A DNA stretch of 64,000 bases from Actinoplanes siamensis (GCF_016862395.1 NZ_BOMW01000032.1:92494-156493), one strand, 5' to 3'. Positions 53,041 through 62,547 are shown, counted from the stretch's first letter. Numbers and translations: made by a program. Notes: a model not told the origin generated them from the letters alone.

Positions 53041-54216
53041 TCAGGACGTCGGGCGGTACGCGACTTCCGGGTCGAGCAGCGGAGTCCACGACGGGCGCCA
53101 CCTCGGGTGGCGTCCGTCGACCTCGTCCTGCAGGTTGGTGCGCCATGGCCCGGAGACGCCGTCGTCGTGCCACCAGGACGGCCACGAGTCGTACCGGCGC
53201 TCGATCTGGAACGTCGTGGCGGTGGTCTCGATCCGCAGGAACAGCCAGCGGCCGTACCGCGGATCGGACTCCGCCCGGCGCAGCGCGCGGACCAGCTCGG
53301 TCAGCCGGCGGAACACGGCGTACCGCTGTTCGCCCGGCCGGTCGGCCGGCGGATGCTCACCGGGCTGCGAGCTGAAGCTGGTCGCGTCCGCGTAGGCCAG
53401 CAGCGAGCACCGCCCCTCCCCGCCCGGTGCGCGTTCCTGCAGCCAGCGCACCAGCGTCGCGAGCTCGTCGGTGTCCGGCGGGGCGGGCCGGCGCAGCTCG
53501 GCCGACTCGTGCATGGCCGCCCAGACCAGCCGGTCGTGCTCGCCCTGGCTGAGCCGGCGCACCCGGCGCATCGGCGGGCGCTGCCCCGGCGCGATCCGCG
53601 GCGGCCGGGTGCCCGGCGTGATCCCGCCCCGCTCCGCGACGGCGAGCGCCGCCTCGAGATCCGCCGTGTCGCCGAGCAGCGCGCCCAGACGGCCGGTGTC
53701 CACCTCGCCGCGGATCGCGGCGTGCAGCAGCCCGGCGGCGATGTCCCGGATCCCCGCGCGGTCGGCCGCGGCCGGCAGGGCGCGCAGCGCGGACACCGTG
53801 CGCTCCTCGGTGAGCAGCGGCGCGATCACCTCGGTCAGGCCGTCCTCGGATCGATGCTGGTAACGCACCCGCGACCAGCGCCCACTCTCGTGCCAGATCA
53901 CGAAGCCCAGCCGATCGTTCTCGGCCAGCGGGGTCAGGTCGGCCCAGGGCAGCCAGTCCGGGGCTCCGGTCAGCGGGTCCACCGCCGGGTCCGCGGAGAC
54001 CGCGGCGTGGTGGTCGCGGTGCGCGCCGTACAGCACCGCGCGGCGGCCGTCGAGCAGGGCGAAGCGGGCCCAGCCGGTGTCCGGGTCGTCGCATCGGGCG
54101 CGGCTGCCGTCGATGGACCACAGCTCACCACGGTCGATGCCGGTCATCGCGGCACTGAGCGCCGCCCAGCGGGTCCAGAGCAGTCCGGGCGCGGGCAGGT
54201 CCACGTCGGTCAGCAT
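53041..54216 (-). CDS. Hypothetical protein
   Basis: 391 aa, soluble, Arg/Ala-rich and without a signal peptide. Not recognised. The last 60 residues (IERRYDSWPSWWHDD and WRPSWTPLLDPEVAYRP) resemble the ends of actinobacterial proteins sometimes grouped with YezG-type immunity proteins. ATG at 54216. Divergent from a SWEET-like transporter. Confidence 0.6.
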   Translation of the reverse strand: MLTDVDLPAPGLLWTRWAALSAAMTGIDRGELWSIDGSRARCDDPDTGWARFALLDGRRAVLYGAHRDHHAAVSADPAVDPLTGAPDWLPWADLTPLAENDRLGFVIWHESGRWSRVRYQHRSEDGLTEVIAPLLTEERTVSALRALPAAADRAGIRDIAAGLLHAAIRGEVDTGRLGALLGDTADLEAALAVAERGGITPGTRPPRIAPGQRPPMRRVRRLSQGEHDRLVWAAMHESAELRRPAPPDTDELATLVRWLQERAPGGEGRCSLLAYADATSFSSQPGEHPPADRPGEQRYAVFRRLTELVRALRRAESDPRYGRWLFLRIETTATTFQIERRYDSWPSWWHDDGVSGPWRTNLQDEVDGRHPRWRPSWTPLLDPEVAYRPTS

Positions 54217-54376
54217 CAGTCCACTGTGCCAAATGCCGCCGGGCGCCCGGCATCCACGGGGCCTCGCGGGGTTGCGGGCGGGGTGCGCGTGGTTGCGATC
54301 CGGGTGCCGGCGCTTCACCGGTGCCCGGTCGGTGCCGAAGCGATGCGTGTCCACGTCTTCGACCCGGAATCGGATC

Positions 54377-55078
54377 ATGTCTGCGCACGCCTTCGGCTTC
54401 CTCGGAGCCGCCCTGTCCATGTTCATCGCCTGGCCCCAGGTCTTCCTCTCCTGCGTACGGCGCCGCACCGGAGGTCTCTCCCCGGCCGCGTGCCTGTTCG
54501 CGGTGACGATGCCGGCTGGATGGCTCACGTACGGGCTGCTGATCGGGGACCGGATCCAGGTCTTCTCGAACCTGCTCAACCTGGTGTCCGGGCTGGCCGT
54601 GCTGCTCGCCCTGCTGATCACCCGCCCGCGGCTGCGCTCGGTGCGGGCGCTGCGCGGCGCCGCCGGGATCACCGGCACGGTGCTGTTCGCCATCTGCGTG
54701 GCGACGGCCTCGGCAGTGCTTCCGCAGGTCACCGCGACCCGGGCGGCGGCGCTGCTCGGCACGGTCCTGGCGGTCTCGTCGTTCCTGTCCGCCGTGCCGC
54801 AGCCGCTGGCGCTGCTCCGGAACCGCACGCAGGACATGTCCGGCCTCTCCCCGATGCGCTTCCGGCTGGCGGCCGCGGCCAACGGCTCCTGGCTGGTGTA
54901 CGGCCTGGGCGCCGGCCAGCCGGCGGTCTGGGCGTCGGCGCTGGTCGGGCTGGGCAGCGCGCTTGTCGTCTGCGCGGTCCTGGCCACCCGCCGCGGGCCG
55001 GCCACGTCCACGGCGATCGCCACCCCGCCGTGGCGGGAGTCGGTGGTCACCCGCAGCCTGGCGATGTCCGGGGTCTGA
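54377..55078 (+). CDS. Two-repeat SWEET/PQ-loop sugar transporter-like protein
   Basis: 233 aa with about seven membrane helices. Two PQ-loop/MtN3 repeats are visible: SMFIAWPQVFLSCVRRRTGGLS in the first and SFLSAVPQPLALLRNRTQDMSGLS (shortened here) in the second, with WPQ and VPQ at their cores. The layout is a full-length SWEET in one chain, rather than the single-repeat SemiSWEET common in bacteria. The transported sugar is unknown. Confidence 0.8.
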   Translation: MSAHAFGFLGAALSMFIAWPQVFLSCVRRRTGGLSPAACLFAVTMPAGWLTYGLLIGDRIQVFSNLLNLVSGLAVLLALLITRPRLRSVRALRGAAGITGTVLFAICVATASAVLPQVTATRAAALLGTVLAVSSFLSAVPQPLALLRNRTQDMSGLSPMRFRLAAAANGSWLVYGLGAGQPAVWASALVGLGSALVVCAVLATRRGPATSTAIATPPWRESVVTRSLAMSGV

Positions 55079-55103
55079 CCGCGACGCGCGCCGGCGCCCC
55101 CGG

Positions 55104-55673
55104 TCAGCGGACCCGCGGCAGTTCCTCCTGCGCGGCGGAGAGCCAGTCCAGCGCGTACTCCAGGTCGGCCGCCGCGCCGCGCCTGCGGTACGACCGGTCG
55201 GCCCGGGCCGCCGCGGCACACGACTCGATCGTGCGCCGGGCGCGGGCGTACCGGAACGGATCGTCGATCGGCGCCGCGCGGTCCGGCGCATGCCGGGCCC
55301 GGCGGATCCGCAGCCGGCGCAGCCCGGCGCGGAACAGATCCGCCGCCCACAGGCCCGCCACCGCGATCGCGGCCAGCGGCAGCGGCCGCCCCGGATCCGG
55401 CGCCAGCCACAACAACGGCGCGACCACCAGAAGACCGGCCAGCAGTACGGCGGGAGCGGCGGTCCGGTCCACGGCCCGGGGGCTCACCCGGTAGCGGGCG
55501 GCCGCCCTGCCGACCTCCCGGCGTACCTGCCCGAGCCGCGCGAAACCCACCCGGTCCGGGCGGTCGGCGGTCCAGTCCCGGCACTGCGCGTCCACAATGG
55601 CCTCGGCCAGGTCCCGGTCCAGGCGGCGCAGCCGGGGAGCGACGCCACCGGCGAACGGGTCGTCCCGGCTCAC
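55104..55673 (-). CDS. Hypothetical membrane protein
   Basis: 189 aa with two helices near residues 76-110 and Arg-rich flanks. Not recognised. The GTG at 55673 overlaps the stop of the upstream gene (GTGA), so the two form one unit. Confidence 0.65.
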   Translation of the reverse strand: MSRDDPFAGGVAPRLRRLDRDLAEAIVDAQCRDWTADRPDRVGFARLGQVRREVGRAAARYRVSPRAVDRTAAPAVLLAGLLVVAPLLWLAPDPGRPLPLAAIAVAGLWAADLFRAGLRRLRIRRARHAPDRAAPIDDPFRYARARRTIESCAAAARADRSYRRRGAAADLEYALDWLSAAQEELPRVR

Positions 55674-56275
55674 GGCCAGTCCTTCGAGAGGTCGTCGAGA
55701 TAGCGTTCCAGGCAGTCGATCGCCTGGCAGAGCAGCAGGTCCGCCTCGGCCAGCCGGGCCAGCACCGGATCGGCGGCGATTACCCGCCGCATCGCCGGCG
55801 GACGCCAGTTCGCCCGGCCGGCCCGCCGCAGCCCGGCCGAGACCAGCCGGACCCGGGCCCGCTCCAGCCCGGCCGGCACCTCGGCCAACCCGGACCCGGG
55901 CGGCCCCGGCAGCTCGGGCGGCGCCGGGGTGGCCGGGCGGCGCCGGGCCGGACCGATCCGGTACAGCGTCAGGGCGAGCAGGGGACCGGCGAGCGCGAGC
56001 GCCACCGGCAGCCCACCGCCGATCATCCGGGCCAGCGCCGCCGACCCGGCCGCCACCGCGGCCGTCACCGCCGTGGTGGTCAGCGCCCGCAGCCGGGCCG
56101 GCCGGCCGTCGACGACCCCGGCCAGCGCCGTGTCGGCCCAGGCCAGCCGCTCGAGCGCGGACCGGATCCAGAACTGCTCCCGGTCGTCGGCGGCGCGCAC
56201 GATCCCGGTGTACCCCTCGGCGATCAGCGCGCGCACGGCGGCCACCTCGGCGGGCAGCGCACGGACCGGCGACAT
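55670..56275 (-). CDS. Hypothetical membrane protein
   Basis: 201 aa with two helices near residues 65-105 and soluble Arg-rich ends. Not recognised. It shares a 'two-helix plus soluble domains' layout with the downstream gene and is coupled to it by GTGA. It is preceded by the cobK gene end at 57 nt. Confidence 0.65.
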   Translation of the reverse strand: MSPVRALPAEVAAVRALIAEGYTGIVRAADDREQFWIRSALERLAWADTALAGVVDGRPARLRALTTTAVTAAVAAGSAALARMIGGGLPVALALAGPLLALTLYRIGPARRRPATPAPPELPGPPGSGLAEVPAGLERARVRLVSAGLRRAGRANWRPPAMRRVIAADPVLARLAEADLLLCQAIDCLERYLDDLSKDWP

Positions 56276-56332
56276 ACCTGCAGCGTCGCATCGATGTGAC
56301 AGGTGTGGACTGTCGGGTTTCCGCAGCCGCCC

Positions 56333-57058
56333 TCATCGGCGGCGGTCACCGAGCCACGCCGCGGCGGCCTCCGCGGTGGGCACGCTGGGCGCCGCCGGCA
56401 GGGCCGGCCGATCGATCATCAGCACCGGCACGCCCTCGGCCCGGGCCGCCACGAGCTTCGCGTCCGGCCCGCCGCTGTCCTTGGTGACCAGCACGTCGAT
56501 CCGGTGCTCGGCGAGCAGCCGCCGTTCGCCGTCCACGGTGAACGGACCGCGGCCCAGCAGCACCTCCAGCCGCCGGGGCGTGGGCGGGTCCGGCGGCTCC
56601 ACCGAACGCGCCAGGAACCAGCAGTGGCCGAGGTGCGCGAAGGCCGCGAGCGTCTGCCGTCCGGTGGTCAGGAAGACCCGCCGCGGCTCGGCCGCGAGGA
56701 CGTCCGCGGCCTCCGCCGCCGACGCGACGCGGCGCCAGTCGTCGTCCGGCGACGCGGTCCAGCCGGGCCTCCGCACGATCAGCAGGGGTACGGCGGCGGC
56801 CCGGCTCGCCGCGAACGCGTTCCGCGTCATCCCCGCCGCGAACGGGTGGGTCGCGTCGACCAGCACGTCGATCCCGCGCTCGGCGAGGAACGCGGACAGC
56901 CCGTCCACGCCGCCGAAGCCGCCCACCCGTACCTCGCCGGCGGGCAGCCGGGGCGTGCTGGTCCGCCCCGCGAGCGACGTGATCACCTGATGCTCACCGG
57001 CGACCAGACCGGCCAGCTCGCGTGCCTCGGTGGTGCCGCCGAGGATCAGGATCCTCAT
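56333..57058 (-). CDS. cobK: Precorrin-6A reductase
   Basis: 241 aa. NADPH-binding start MRILILGGTTEARELA, then VDATHPFAAGMT, FLTTGRQTLAAF and VTKDSGGPDAK(L), all CobK/CbiJ signatures. It reduces precorrin-6A to 6B in aerobic cobalamin synthesis. It is the last gene of the cobL-cobM-cobK set; its ATG overlaps the cobM stop (ATGA). Confidence 0.95.
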   Translation of the reverse strand: MRILILGGTTEARELAGLVAGEHQVITSLAGRTSTPRLPAGEVRVGGFGGVDGLSAFLAERGIDVLVDATHPFAAGMTRNAFAASRAAAVPLLIVRRPGWTASPDDDWRRVASAAEAADVLAAEPRRVFLTTGRQTLAAFAHLGHCWFLARSVEPPDPPTPRRLEVLLGRGPFTVDGERRLLAEHRIDVLVTKDSGGPDAKLVAARAEGVPVLMIDRPALPAAPSVPTAEAAAAWLGDRRR

Positions 57059-57798
57059 GTCCGGCAGCGGTCCGCCGAGTACAGATGGCTGTCCGGGAAC
57101 TGGCCGGCGGTCAGGGCCGCGCCGACCACGATCACCGCGGTCCGCCTGATCCCGGCCTCCTCGACCCGGGCCGCGATGTCGGCGAGCGTGCCGCGCACCA
57201 CCAGCTCGTCCGGCCGGCTGGCCCGCGCCACCACGGCGACCGGGCAGTCCGCGCCGTAGTTGCCGACCAGTTCGGCGACCACCGCGCCGATCCGCTGCAC
57301 GGCCAGGTGCAGCACCATCGTGGCCCGGCTCGCGCCCAGCGTGGCCAGATCCTCGCCGGGCGGCATCGCGGTGGCCCGCTCCGCGGTCCGGGTCAGGATC
57401 ACCGTCTGCGCCACCTCCGGCACGGTGAACTCCCGGCCCAGCGTGGCGGCGGCGGCGGCGAACGCCGGGACCCCGGGCGTCACGTCGTAGGGCACGCCGA
57501 CCGCGTCCAGGCGGCGCATCTGTTCGGCCACCGCGCTGAACACCGACGGGTCGCCGGAGTGCAGCCGGGCCACGTCCTGGCCGTTGGCGTGCGCGGTGAC
57601 CATCTCGGCGACGATCTCGTCGAGTGTGAGGTTCGCCGTGTCGACCAGGCGGGCGCCGGGCGGGCAGGCGGCGAGCAGCTCGGCGGGGACCAGGCTGCCG
57701 GCGTACAGGCAGACCGGGGCCTCGCGCAGCAGCCGGTGGCCGCGCAGCGTGATCAGGTCGGCGGCGCCGGGACCGGCGCCGATGAAATGCACTGTCAC
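57055..57798 (-). CDS. cobM: Precorrin-4 C11-methyltransferase
   Basis: 247 aa tetrapyrrole methylase. VHFIGAGPGAADLITLRG at the start, RLHSGDPSVFSA and PYDVTPGVPAFAAA are the SAM-binding and substrate motifs. It methylates C11 of precorrin-4. GTG at 57798 overlaps the cobL stop (GTGA) and its own stop overlaps cobK (ATGA). Confidence 0.95.
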   Translation of the reverse strand: MTVHFIGAGPGAADLITLRGHRLLREAPVCLYAGSLVPAELLAACPPGARLVDTANLTLDEIVAEMVTAHANGQDVARLHSGDPSVFSAVAEQMRRLDAVGVPYDVTPGVPAFAAAAATLGREFTVPEVAQTVILTRTAERATAMPPGEDLATLGASRATMVLHLAVQRIGAVVAELVGNYGADCPVAVVARASRPDELVVRGTLADIAARVEEAGIRRTAVIVVGAALTAGQFPDSHLYSADRCRT

Positions 57799-59006
57799 CG
57801 GGTCACCGTCCAGATCGTCACCGGCATGAAGGACCGCCAGCCGGTGAACCCACCGACCGGCGAACCGCGCTGCACCGTCAGGCGGGTCAGCTCCCCGCCC
57901 AGTCTGGCGTACGCCCCGGCCAGCACCGCCTCCGACTCCACGGTCACCGCGTTGGCCACCAGCCGGCCGCCCGGGCGCAGCGCGTCCAGGCAGCGGTCCA
58001 GCACGCCGTCGCGGGTCAGGCCGCCGCCGATGAAGACGGTGTCCGGGTCGGGCAGCCCGGTCAGCGCCTCGGGCGCGCGGCCGTGCACGACCCGCAGGCC
58101 GGGCACGCCCAGGGCGGCCGCGTTCGCGCTGATCGTGGCGGCCCGGCCGGCGTCCGCCTCGACGGCCACCGCCCGGCAGTCCGGGTGGCTGCGCTGCCAC
58201 TCGATGCCGATGCTGCCGGAGCCGGCGCCGACGTCCCAGAGCAGCGCGCCCGGGGTGGGCGCCAGGGCGGCCAGGGTCACGGCGCGGACCTCGCGCTTGG
58301 TGAGCTGGCCGTCCGACTCGTACGCCGTGTCCGGCAGTCCCGGGACGACCGCGAGCGGCGGGCCGTCCCCGCACTCCACGGCGATCACGTTGAGCGGATC
58401 GCCGGCCGGCCCGGCCCAGTCGCCCGCCGCGCCGGTGAGCAGCCGCTCGCCCGGCCCGCCGAGCTGCTCCAGGACGGTGAGCCGGGCTTGCGGGTAGCCG
58501 CGGGCGCTCAGGTAGCCGGCGACGGCGGCGGGGGTGTCCGCGCCGGCCGACAGGATCAGCAGGCGGCGGCCCGGGGCGAGCACCCGCCCGACGGCCGCGA
58601 CCGGGGCGGTGACCAGGCTCACCACGTCGGTGCGGGCCAGGTCCCAGCCGAGGCGGGCGGCGGCCAGCGAGACCGAGGAGGGGTGGGGAAGGACCGTGAT
58701 CCGGTCCGGCCCGAGGACCCGGGCCAGCGTCGCGCCGATCCCGTGGAACATCGGGTCGCCGCTGGCCAGGACACAGATCCGGCGGCCGCGCCCGGCCTCG
58801 AACAGCCCCGGGAGCGCCGGGAGCAGCGGGCTGGGCCAGGGGCGCCGGGTCGCGCGCACCTCGTCCGGGAGCAGGTCCAGCTGTCGTTGCCCGCCGAAGA
58901 TCAACTCGGCCTCGGTGAGACGGGCCCGGGCCGTACCGGAAAGGTCCGGGAATCCGCCGGCGCCGATGCCGACGACGGTGACCACCGGTGGGTTCTCGGA
59001 ACGCAT
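57795..59006 (-). CDS. cobL: Precorrin-6Y C5,15-methyltransferase (decarboxylating)
   Basis: 403 aa fusion: CbiE-like methylase domain (residues 1-200, VVGIGAGGFPDLSG and LASGDPMFHGIG) and CbiT-like class I methyltransferase domain (LLWDVGAGSGSIGIEWQR and IGGGLTRDGVLD). It methylates C5 and C15 and decarboxylates precorrin-6B. First gene of the operon; divergent from the ferric-reductase-like gene across 169 bp in which I see no cobalamin riboswitch. Confidence 0.95.
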   Translation of the reverse strand: MRSENPPVVTVVGIGAGGFPDLSGTARARLTEAELIFGGQRQLDLLPDEVRATRRPWPSPLLPALPGLFEAGRGRRICVLASGDPMFHGIGATLARVLGPDRITVLPHPSSVSLAAARLGWDLARTDVVSLVTAPVAAVGRVLAPGRRLLILSAGADTPAAVAGYLSARGYPQARLTVLEQLGGPGERLLTGAAGDWAGPAGDPLNVIAVECGDGPPLAVVPGLPDTAYESDGQLTKREVRAVTLAALAPTPGALLWDVGAGSGSIGIEWQRSHPDCRAVAVEADAGRAATISANAAALGVPGLRVVHGRAPEALTGLPDPDTVFIGGGLTRDGVLDRCLDALRPGGRLVANAVTVESEAVLAGAYARLGGELTRLTVQRGSPVGGFTGWRSFMPVTIWTVTR

Positions 59007-59175
59007 CAGGTGAACCTATCCCGTCCCGCGATCCGGAAAATCTCGGTCCGTGGTTGAGCCATCCGCCGGCCGCGTGCGTACGCATCCCTGACGGCTTGCC
59101 GAACCGAGACCGGGCCGTCACGTCGGCCGCAGGGGTGGCGGGCGCCGCGAGACGACTGGTGAGCAGGTGAGGACG

Positions 59176-60999
59176 ATGGCCATTCCGGCCTTCCAGGACC
59201 AGCGTGAGTTACCGGACGACGACGACGGCTACTTCGCCGGGCTGCGTGCGGATCCGCGCGACGATCGTCCGTCCTGGGACTCGCCGTCGCGTGCCTCCTC
59301 GCGCTCCTCGTCCCGTCTCCAGGACGACCGGTCCCCGTCCCGTTCCGGGGATGATCTTCCGTCCTGGGACGCCCCTTCCCAGGCACGGTCCGCGTCTCCC
59401 GCGCGGTCCGCCTCCCCTGCGGGCACCGGCTCCTCGTCGCGGCCGTCCTGGAACGGGCCCTCGCACGCGGCGCCCGCTCCGGCGGCGCCCGCCTGGGACT
59501 CGCCGGCCCCCACGCCGTCCTGGGACGCGATGCCGGAGTGGCCGGCGCGGGAGCCGGCTCCGCAGGCCCAGCCCGCCGATCCGTACCGGCGCGGCGACAT
59601 CGCCGTCGAGTCGAACACCTCACCCACCGGCTGGAAGGCCGGCACCGGCGTCCCGATGCCCGAGGACGACCGCCCGCCCGCCGAGGCCACCTCGGGCAAC
59701 CGGCTCTTCACCGTCCTGCTGTTCTTCTCCGGGCTGGCCACCAGCGTCGCGCTCTGGCTCTTCGACACGCAGGCCGGCGCGGTCCGTGACACCGCCACAC
59801 TGATGCTGGCCGCCGGCCGGGTCACCGGCCTGATCGGCGGTTACCTGCTCTTCATCCAGCTGCTGATGATGAGCCGGGTGTCCTGGCTGGAGGAGTGGGT
59901 CGGCTCCCGCGACCTGCTCCGCTGGCACCGCTGGCTGGGCACGTCGCTGCTGGTCGCGGTCGTCGCGCACATCGTCACCATCGTCTACGGGTACGCCCTG
60001 CTCGCCCGGACCGGCGTCGTCGACCAGGCGTGGAGCGTGATCACCACGTTCCCCGAGATGATCAGCGCCACGGTCGCCACCGGGCTGCTGGTCCTGCTCT
60101 CGTTCACCTCGATCCGGTGGCTGCGGACCCACCTGCCGTACGAGTTCTGGCACCTCATCCACCTCACCGGTTACCTGGTCCTGCTGCTCGGTTACGGCCA
60201 CCAGGTGGCTACCGGGGCGGACCTGAGCGGCCGGTTCGCCTCGTACTTCTGGCCCGGCCTGGGCGCGCTGGTGATCGCCGCGCTGATCTGGGGCCGGATC
60301 GTCGAGCCGGTCTGGCTGAACGCCCGGCACCGGTTCAGCGTCGCCGAGGTGGTGGCCGAGGGCGCCAACACGTTCTCGATCTACATCGCCGCGAAGCACC
60401 TGGACAAGCTGCCCGCGCAGGCCGGTCAGTTCATGCGCTGGCGGTTCCTGAACGCCAACGGCTGGTGGCAGTCGCACCCGTTCTCGCTCTCCGCCGCCCC
60501 GAACCGGGAGTGGCTGCGGCTGACCGTGACGGTCGCCGGCGGGCACACCTCCAAGCTGGGGGAGCTCCGGCCGGGCACGCCGGTCTGGGCGGAGGGCCCG
60601 TTCGGCACGTTCACCGCCCAGCGCCGCACCCGCCGCCGGGCCCTGCTGATCGCCGGCGGCAGCGGCATCGCGCCGATCCGCGCGCTGCTGGAGGACATGC
60701 CCGCGGACACCATCGTGATCTATCGGGCCAGCCGCCCGGACGAGCTGGTCTTCCGCGCCGAGCTGGAGGAGCTGGCCGAGCGGCGGGACGCCTGGGTCCG
60801 CTACATCGTCGGCTCCCGCACCGACCCGGGTCCGCGCCGGCTGTTCACCGAGGGCGGCCTGCGCGGGCTGGTCCCGGACGTGAACCGCCGCGACGTCTAC
60901 CTGTGCGGTCCGCCCGGCCTGGTCAACGCCGCAGTCGGGACGCTCAGGCAACTCGAGGTGCCGGACAGTCAGATCCACCTCGACCCCTTCGAGTTCTGA
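59176..60999 (+). CDS. Ferric-reductase-like flavocytochrome with repeat-rich N-terminus
   Basis: 607 aa. Residues 1-170 are disordered and carry five to six PSW(D/N)xPS-type repeats (RPSWDSPS, LPSWDAPS, RPSWNGPS, PAWDSPAP, PSWDAMPEW). Then a six-helix ferric-reductase-like haem domain (about 185-370; His in LLRWHRWLG, VVAHIVTIV, EFWHLIHLTGY), an FAD domain (SHPFSLSAAPN) and an NAD(P) domain (LIAGGSGIAP, YLCGPPGLV). It moves electrons from NAD(P)H across the membrane. GTGAGGA overlaps the start region; ATG 59176 is chosen over GTG 59167. An FMN-binding protein and ApbE follow. Confidence 0.88.
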   Translation: MAIPAFQDQRELPDDDDGYFAGLRADPRDDRPSWDSPSRASSRSSSRLQDDRSPSRSGDDLPSWDAPSQARSASPARSASPAGTGSSSRPSWNGPSHAAPAPAAPAWDSPAPTPSWDAMPEWPAREPAPQAQPADPYRRGDIAVESNTSPTGWKAGTGVPMPEDDRPPAEATSGNRLFTVLLFFSGLATSVALWLFDTQAGAVRDTATLMLAAGRVTGLIGGYLLFIQLLMMSRVSWLEEWVGSRDLLRWHRWLGTSLLVAVVAHIVTIVYGYALLARTGVVDQAWSVITTFPEMISATVATGLLVLLSFTSIRWLRTHLPYEFWHLIHLTGYLVLLLGYGHQVATGADLSGRFASYFWPGLGALVIAALIWGRIVEPVWLNARHRFSVAEVVAEGANTFSIYIAAKHLDKLPAQAGQFMRWRFLNANGWWQSHPFSLSAAPNREWLRLTVTVAGGHTSKLGELRPGTPVWAEGPFGTFTAQRRTRRRALLIAGGSGIAPIRALLEDMPADTIVIYRASRPDELVFRAELEELAERRDAWVRYIVGSRTDPGPRRLFTEGGLRGLVPDVNRRDVYLCGPPGLVNAAVGTLRQLEVPDSQIHLDPFEF

Positions 61000-61118
61000 C
61001 CCCGCCCTCCACTGGCCGGAACCTTCCGTTCCACCACCCTCGTCCCCGCGAGCCTCCGTCCCCCCCACGACTTTCCGCACCCCACGACCCTTCGTTTCCT
61101 ACGACCTGGAGTCTCGCC

Positions 61119-61655
61119 ATGCGCCGTAGTACCGCAGCAGCCGTCGGCACCCTCACCGGTGCGGCCCTGATCCTCGGGGTCCGCCTGAGCGTCCAGCCGC
61201 CGTCGGCCCCGGCGGAAGCCGCGCCGGCCGCCCAGGAGGTCACCGAGGAGCCGGCTCCCGCCCAGACCTCCGCCGCGGCCAAGAAGCCGGCCGGCTCGTC
61301 CCCGGCCAAGTCGTCCCCGGCCAAGTCGTCGTCCCCGGCCAAGCAGAAGGAGACCGACCCGGCCCAGGACGCGGGCGGCCTCAAGACCGGCACCTACCAG
61401 GGCAAGGCCGTCCAGAACCCCTACGGCACGGTCCAGGTCACCATCAAGGTCACCGGCGGCAAGGTTGCCAGCGCCAACGCCACCTACCCGAAGACCGGCT
61501 TCAGCGGCACGATCAACCCCGCGGCGGTCAGCAAGCTGAACCAGGCCGTCCTGAAGACCCAGAGCGCCAAGGTCGACACCGTCTCCGGCGCGACGTTCAC
61601 CAGCCAGTCGTACGCCACCTCCCTGCAGGCCGCCCTCGACGCCGCCGGGGCGTAG
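61119..61655 (+). CDS. FMN-binding domain protein
   Basis: 178 aa. N-terminal helix/anchor (RRSTAAAVGTLTGAALILGV), then an Ala/Pro/Lys-rich linker with PAKSS repeats (SSPAKSSPAKSSSPAKQK), then an FMN-binding domain near residues 90-178. Covalent FMN acceptor motif DTVSGATFTS near 160, the substrate of ApbE. It is likely the extracytoplasmic acceptor of electrons from the upstream flavocytochrome. TGGAG precedes the ATG. Confidence 0.88.
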   Translation: MRRSTAAAVGTLTGAALILGVRLSVQPPSAPAEAAPAAQEVTEEPAPAQTSAAAKKPAGSSPAKSSPAKSSSPAKQKETDPAQDAGGLKTGTYQGKAVQNPYGTVQVTIKVTGGKVASANATYPKTGFSGTINPAAVSKLNQAVLKTQSAKVDTVSGATFTSQSYATSLQAALDAAGA

Positions 61656-61665
61656 TTTTCTTCTC

Positions 61666-62415
61666 GTGCGCCACGTCGAACACGTCATGGGTACGGTCGT
61701 CAGCATCGAGCTCGCCGACGACCTGCCCGAGCCCCGGCTGCGCGAGCTCGTCGCCGGCACGTGCGCGTGGCTGCACGAGGTCGACGCCCGGTTCAGCACC
61801 TACCGGCCGGACAGCGAGGTGTCCCGGCTGCGGCGCCGGGAGATCCGCCCGGCGGACTGCTCGCCCGACCTGCGCCTGGTCCTGGATCGCTGCGCCGATC
61901 TGTGGCGGGAGACCGACGGCTACTTCGACGCGTACGCGACGGGCCCCCTCGACCCCTCCGGCTACGTCAAGGGGTGGTCCGTCGAGGTCGCCTCGGCCCG
62001 CCTGGCCGCCGCCGGCTCCACCCGCCACCACATCAACGCCGGCGGCGACATCCGCATGCGCGGCGCCGGCCCGGACGGCGGCCCGTGGCGGGTCGGCGTC
62101 CGGCACCCGTGGCAGGCCGACAAGCTCGCCTGGGTGCTCGCCGTCCGGGACGGGGCGGTGGCCACCTCCGGCACCTACGAGCGCGGCGCCCACGTCTGGA
62201 ACCCGCGCACCGCCGCGCCCGCCACCGGCCTGCGCTCGGTCACCGTCGCCGGCCCCGACCTCGCGGTGGCCGACGCCTACGCCACCGCGGCCCTGGCCAT
62301 GGGCGAACCGGGCCTGGCCTGGCTGGCCGAGCGCGTCGCCGAGGGCTACGAATCCGCGGCCGTCACCGACGACGGCCGCGCCTTCACCTCCCCGGGTCTC
62401 CCCGAAGCCGCCTGA
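61666..62415 (+). CDS. apbE: FAD:protein FMN transferase
   Basis: 249 aa ApbE-family enzyme, slightly shorter than most. MGTVVSIEL near the start, HHINAGGDIRMRG, ATSGTYERG and AHVWNPRT are the FAD/Mg2+-binding motifs. It transfers FMN from FAD to the Thr of the SGAT motif of the upstream protein. GTG at 61666, 10 nt after that gene's stop; ATG 61687 is the alternative. Confidence 0.92.
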   Translation: MRHVEHVMGTVVSIELADDLPEPRLRELVAGTCAWLHEVDARFSTYRPDSEVSRLRRREIRPADCSPDLRLVLDRCADLWRETDGYFDAYATGPLDPSGYVKGWSVEVASARLAAAGSTRHHINAGGDIRMRGAGPDGGPWRVGVRHPWQADKLAWVLAVRDGAVATSGTYERGAHVWNPRTAAPATGLRSVTVAGPDLAVADAYATAALAMGEPGLAWLAERVAEGYESAAVTDDGRAFTSPGLPEAA

Positions 62416-62464
62416 ATCCCCGGTCACCTCCCGCTCCCACCGCCCCTCCGAAGCCGCCGCCCAG

Positions 62465-62514
62465 CTTTCGCAAGCCGCTGCCCCGAAGCGGCTCTCCACC
62501 TTTCGCAAGCCGCT
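62465..62514 (+). repeat. Two 15 bp direct repeats
   Basis: CTTTCGCAAGCCGCT occurs at 62465-62479 and 62500-62514 between convergent genes. Possibly the remains of a small duplication or hairpin unit. Confidence 0.55.
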
Positions 62515-62547
62515 CCGCCCGCCTCGCACAACCGCTCTGCCCACCCC

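Noticed and set aside
59007..59175. Cobalamin riboswitch upstream of cobL
   Set aside because: I looked for the conserved B12-box and paired elements and found none in the 169 bp.
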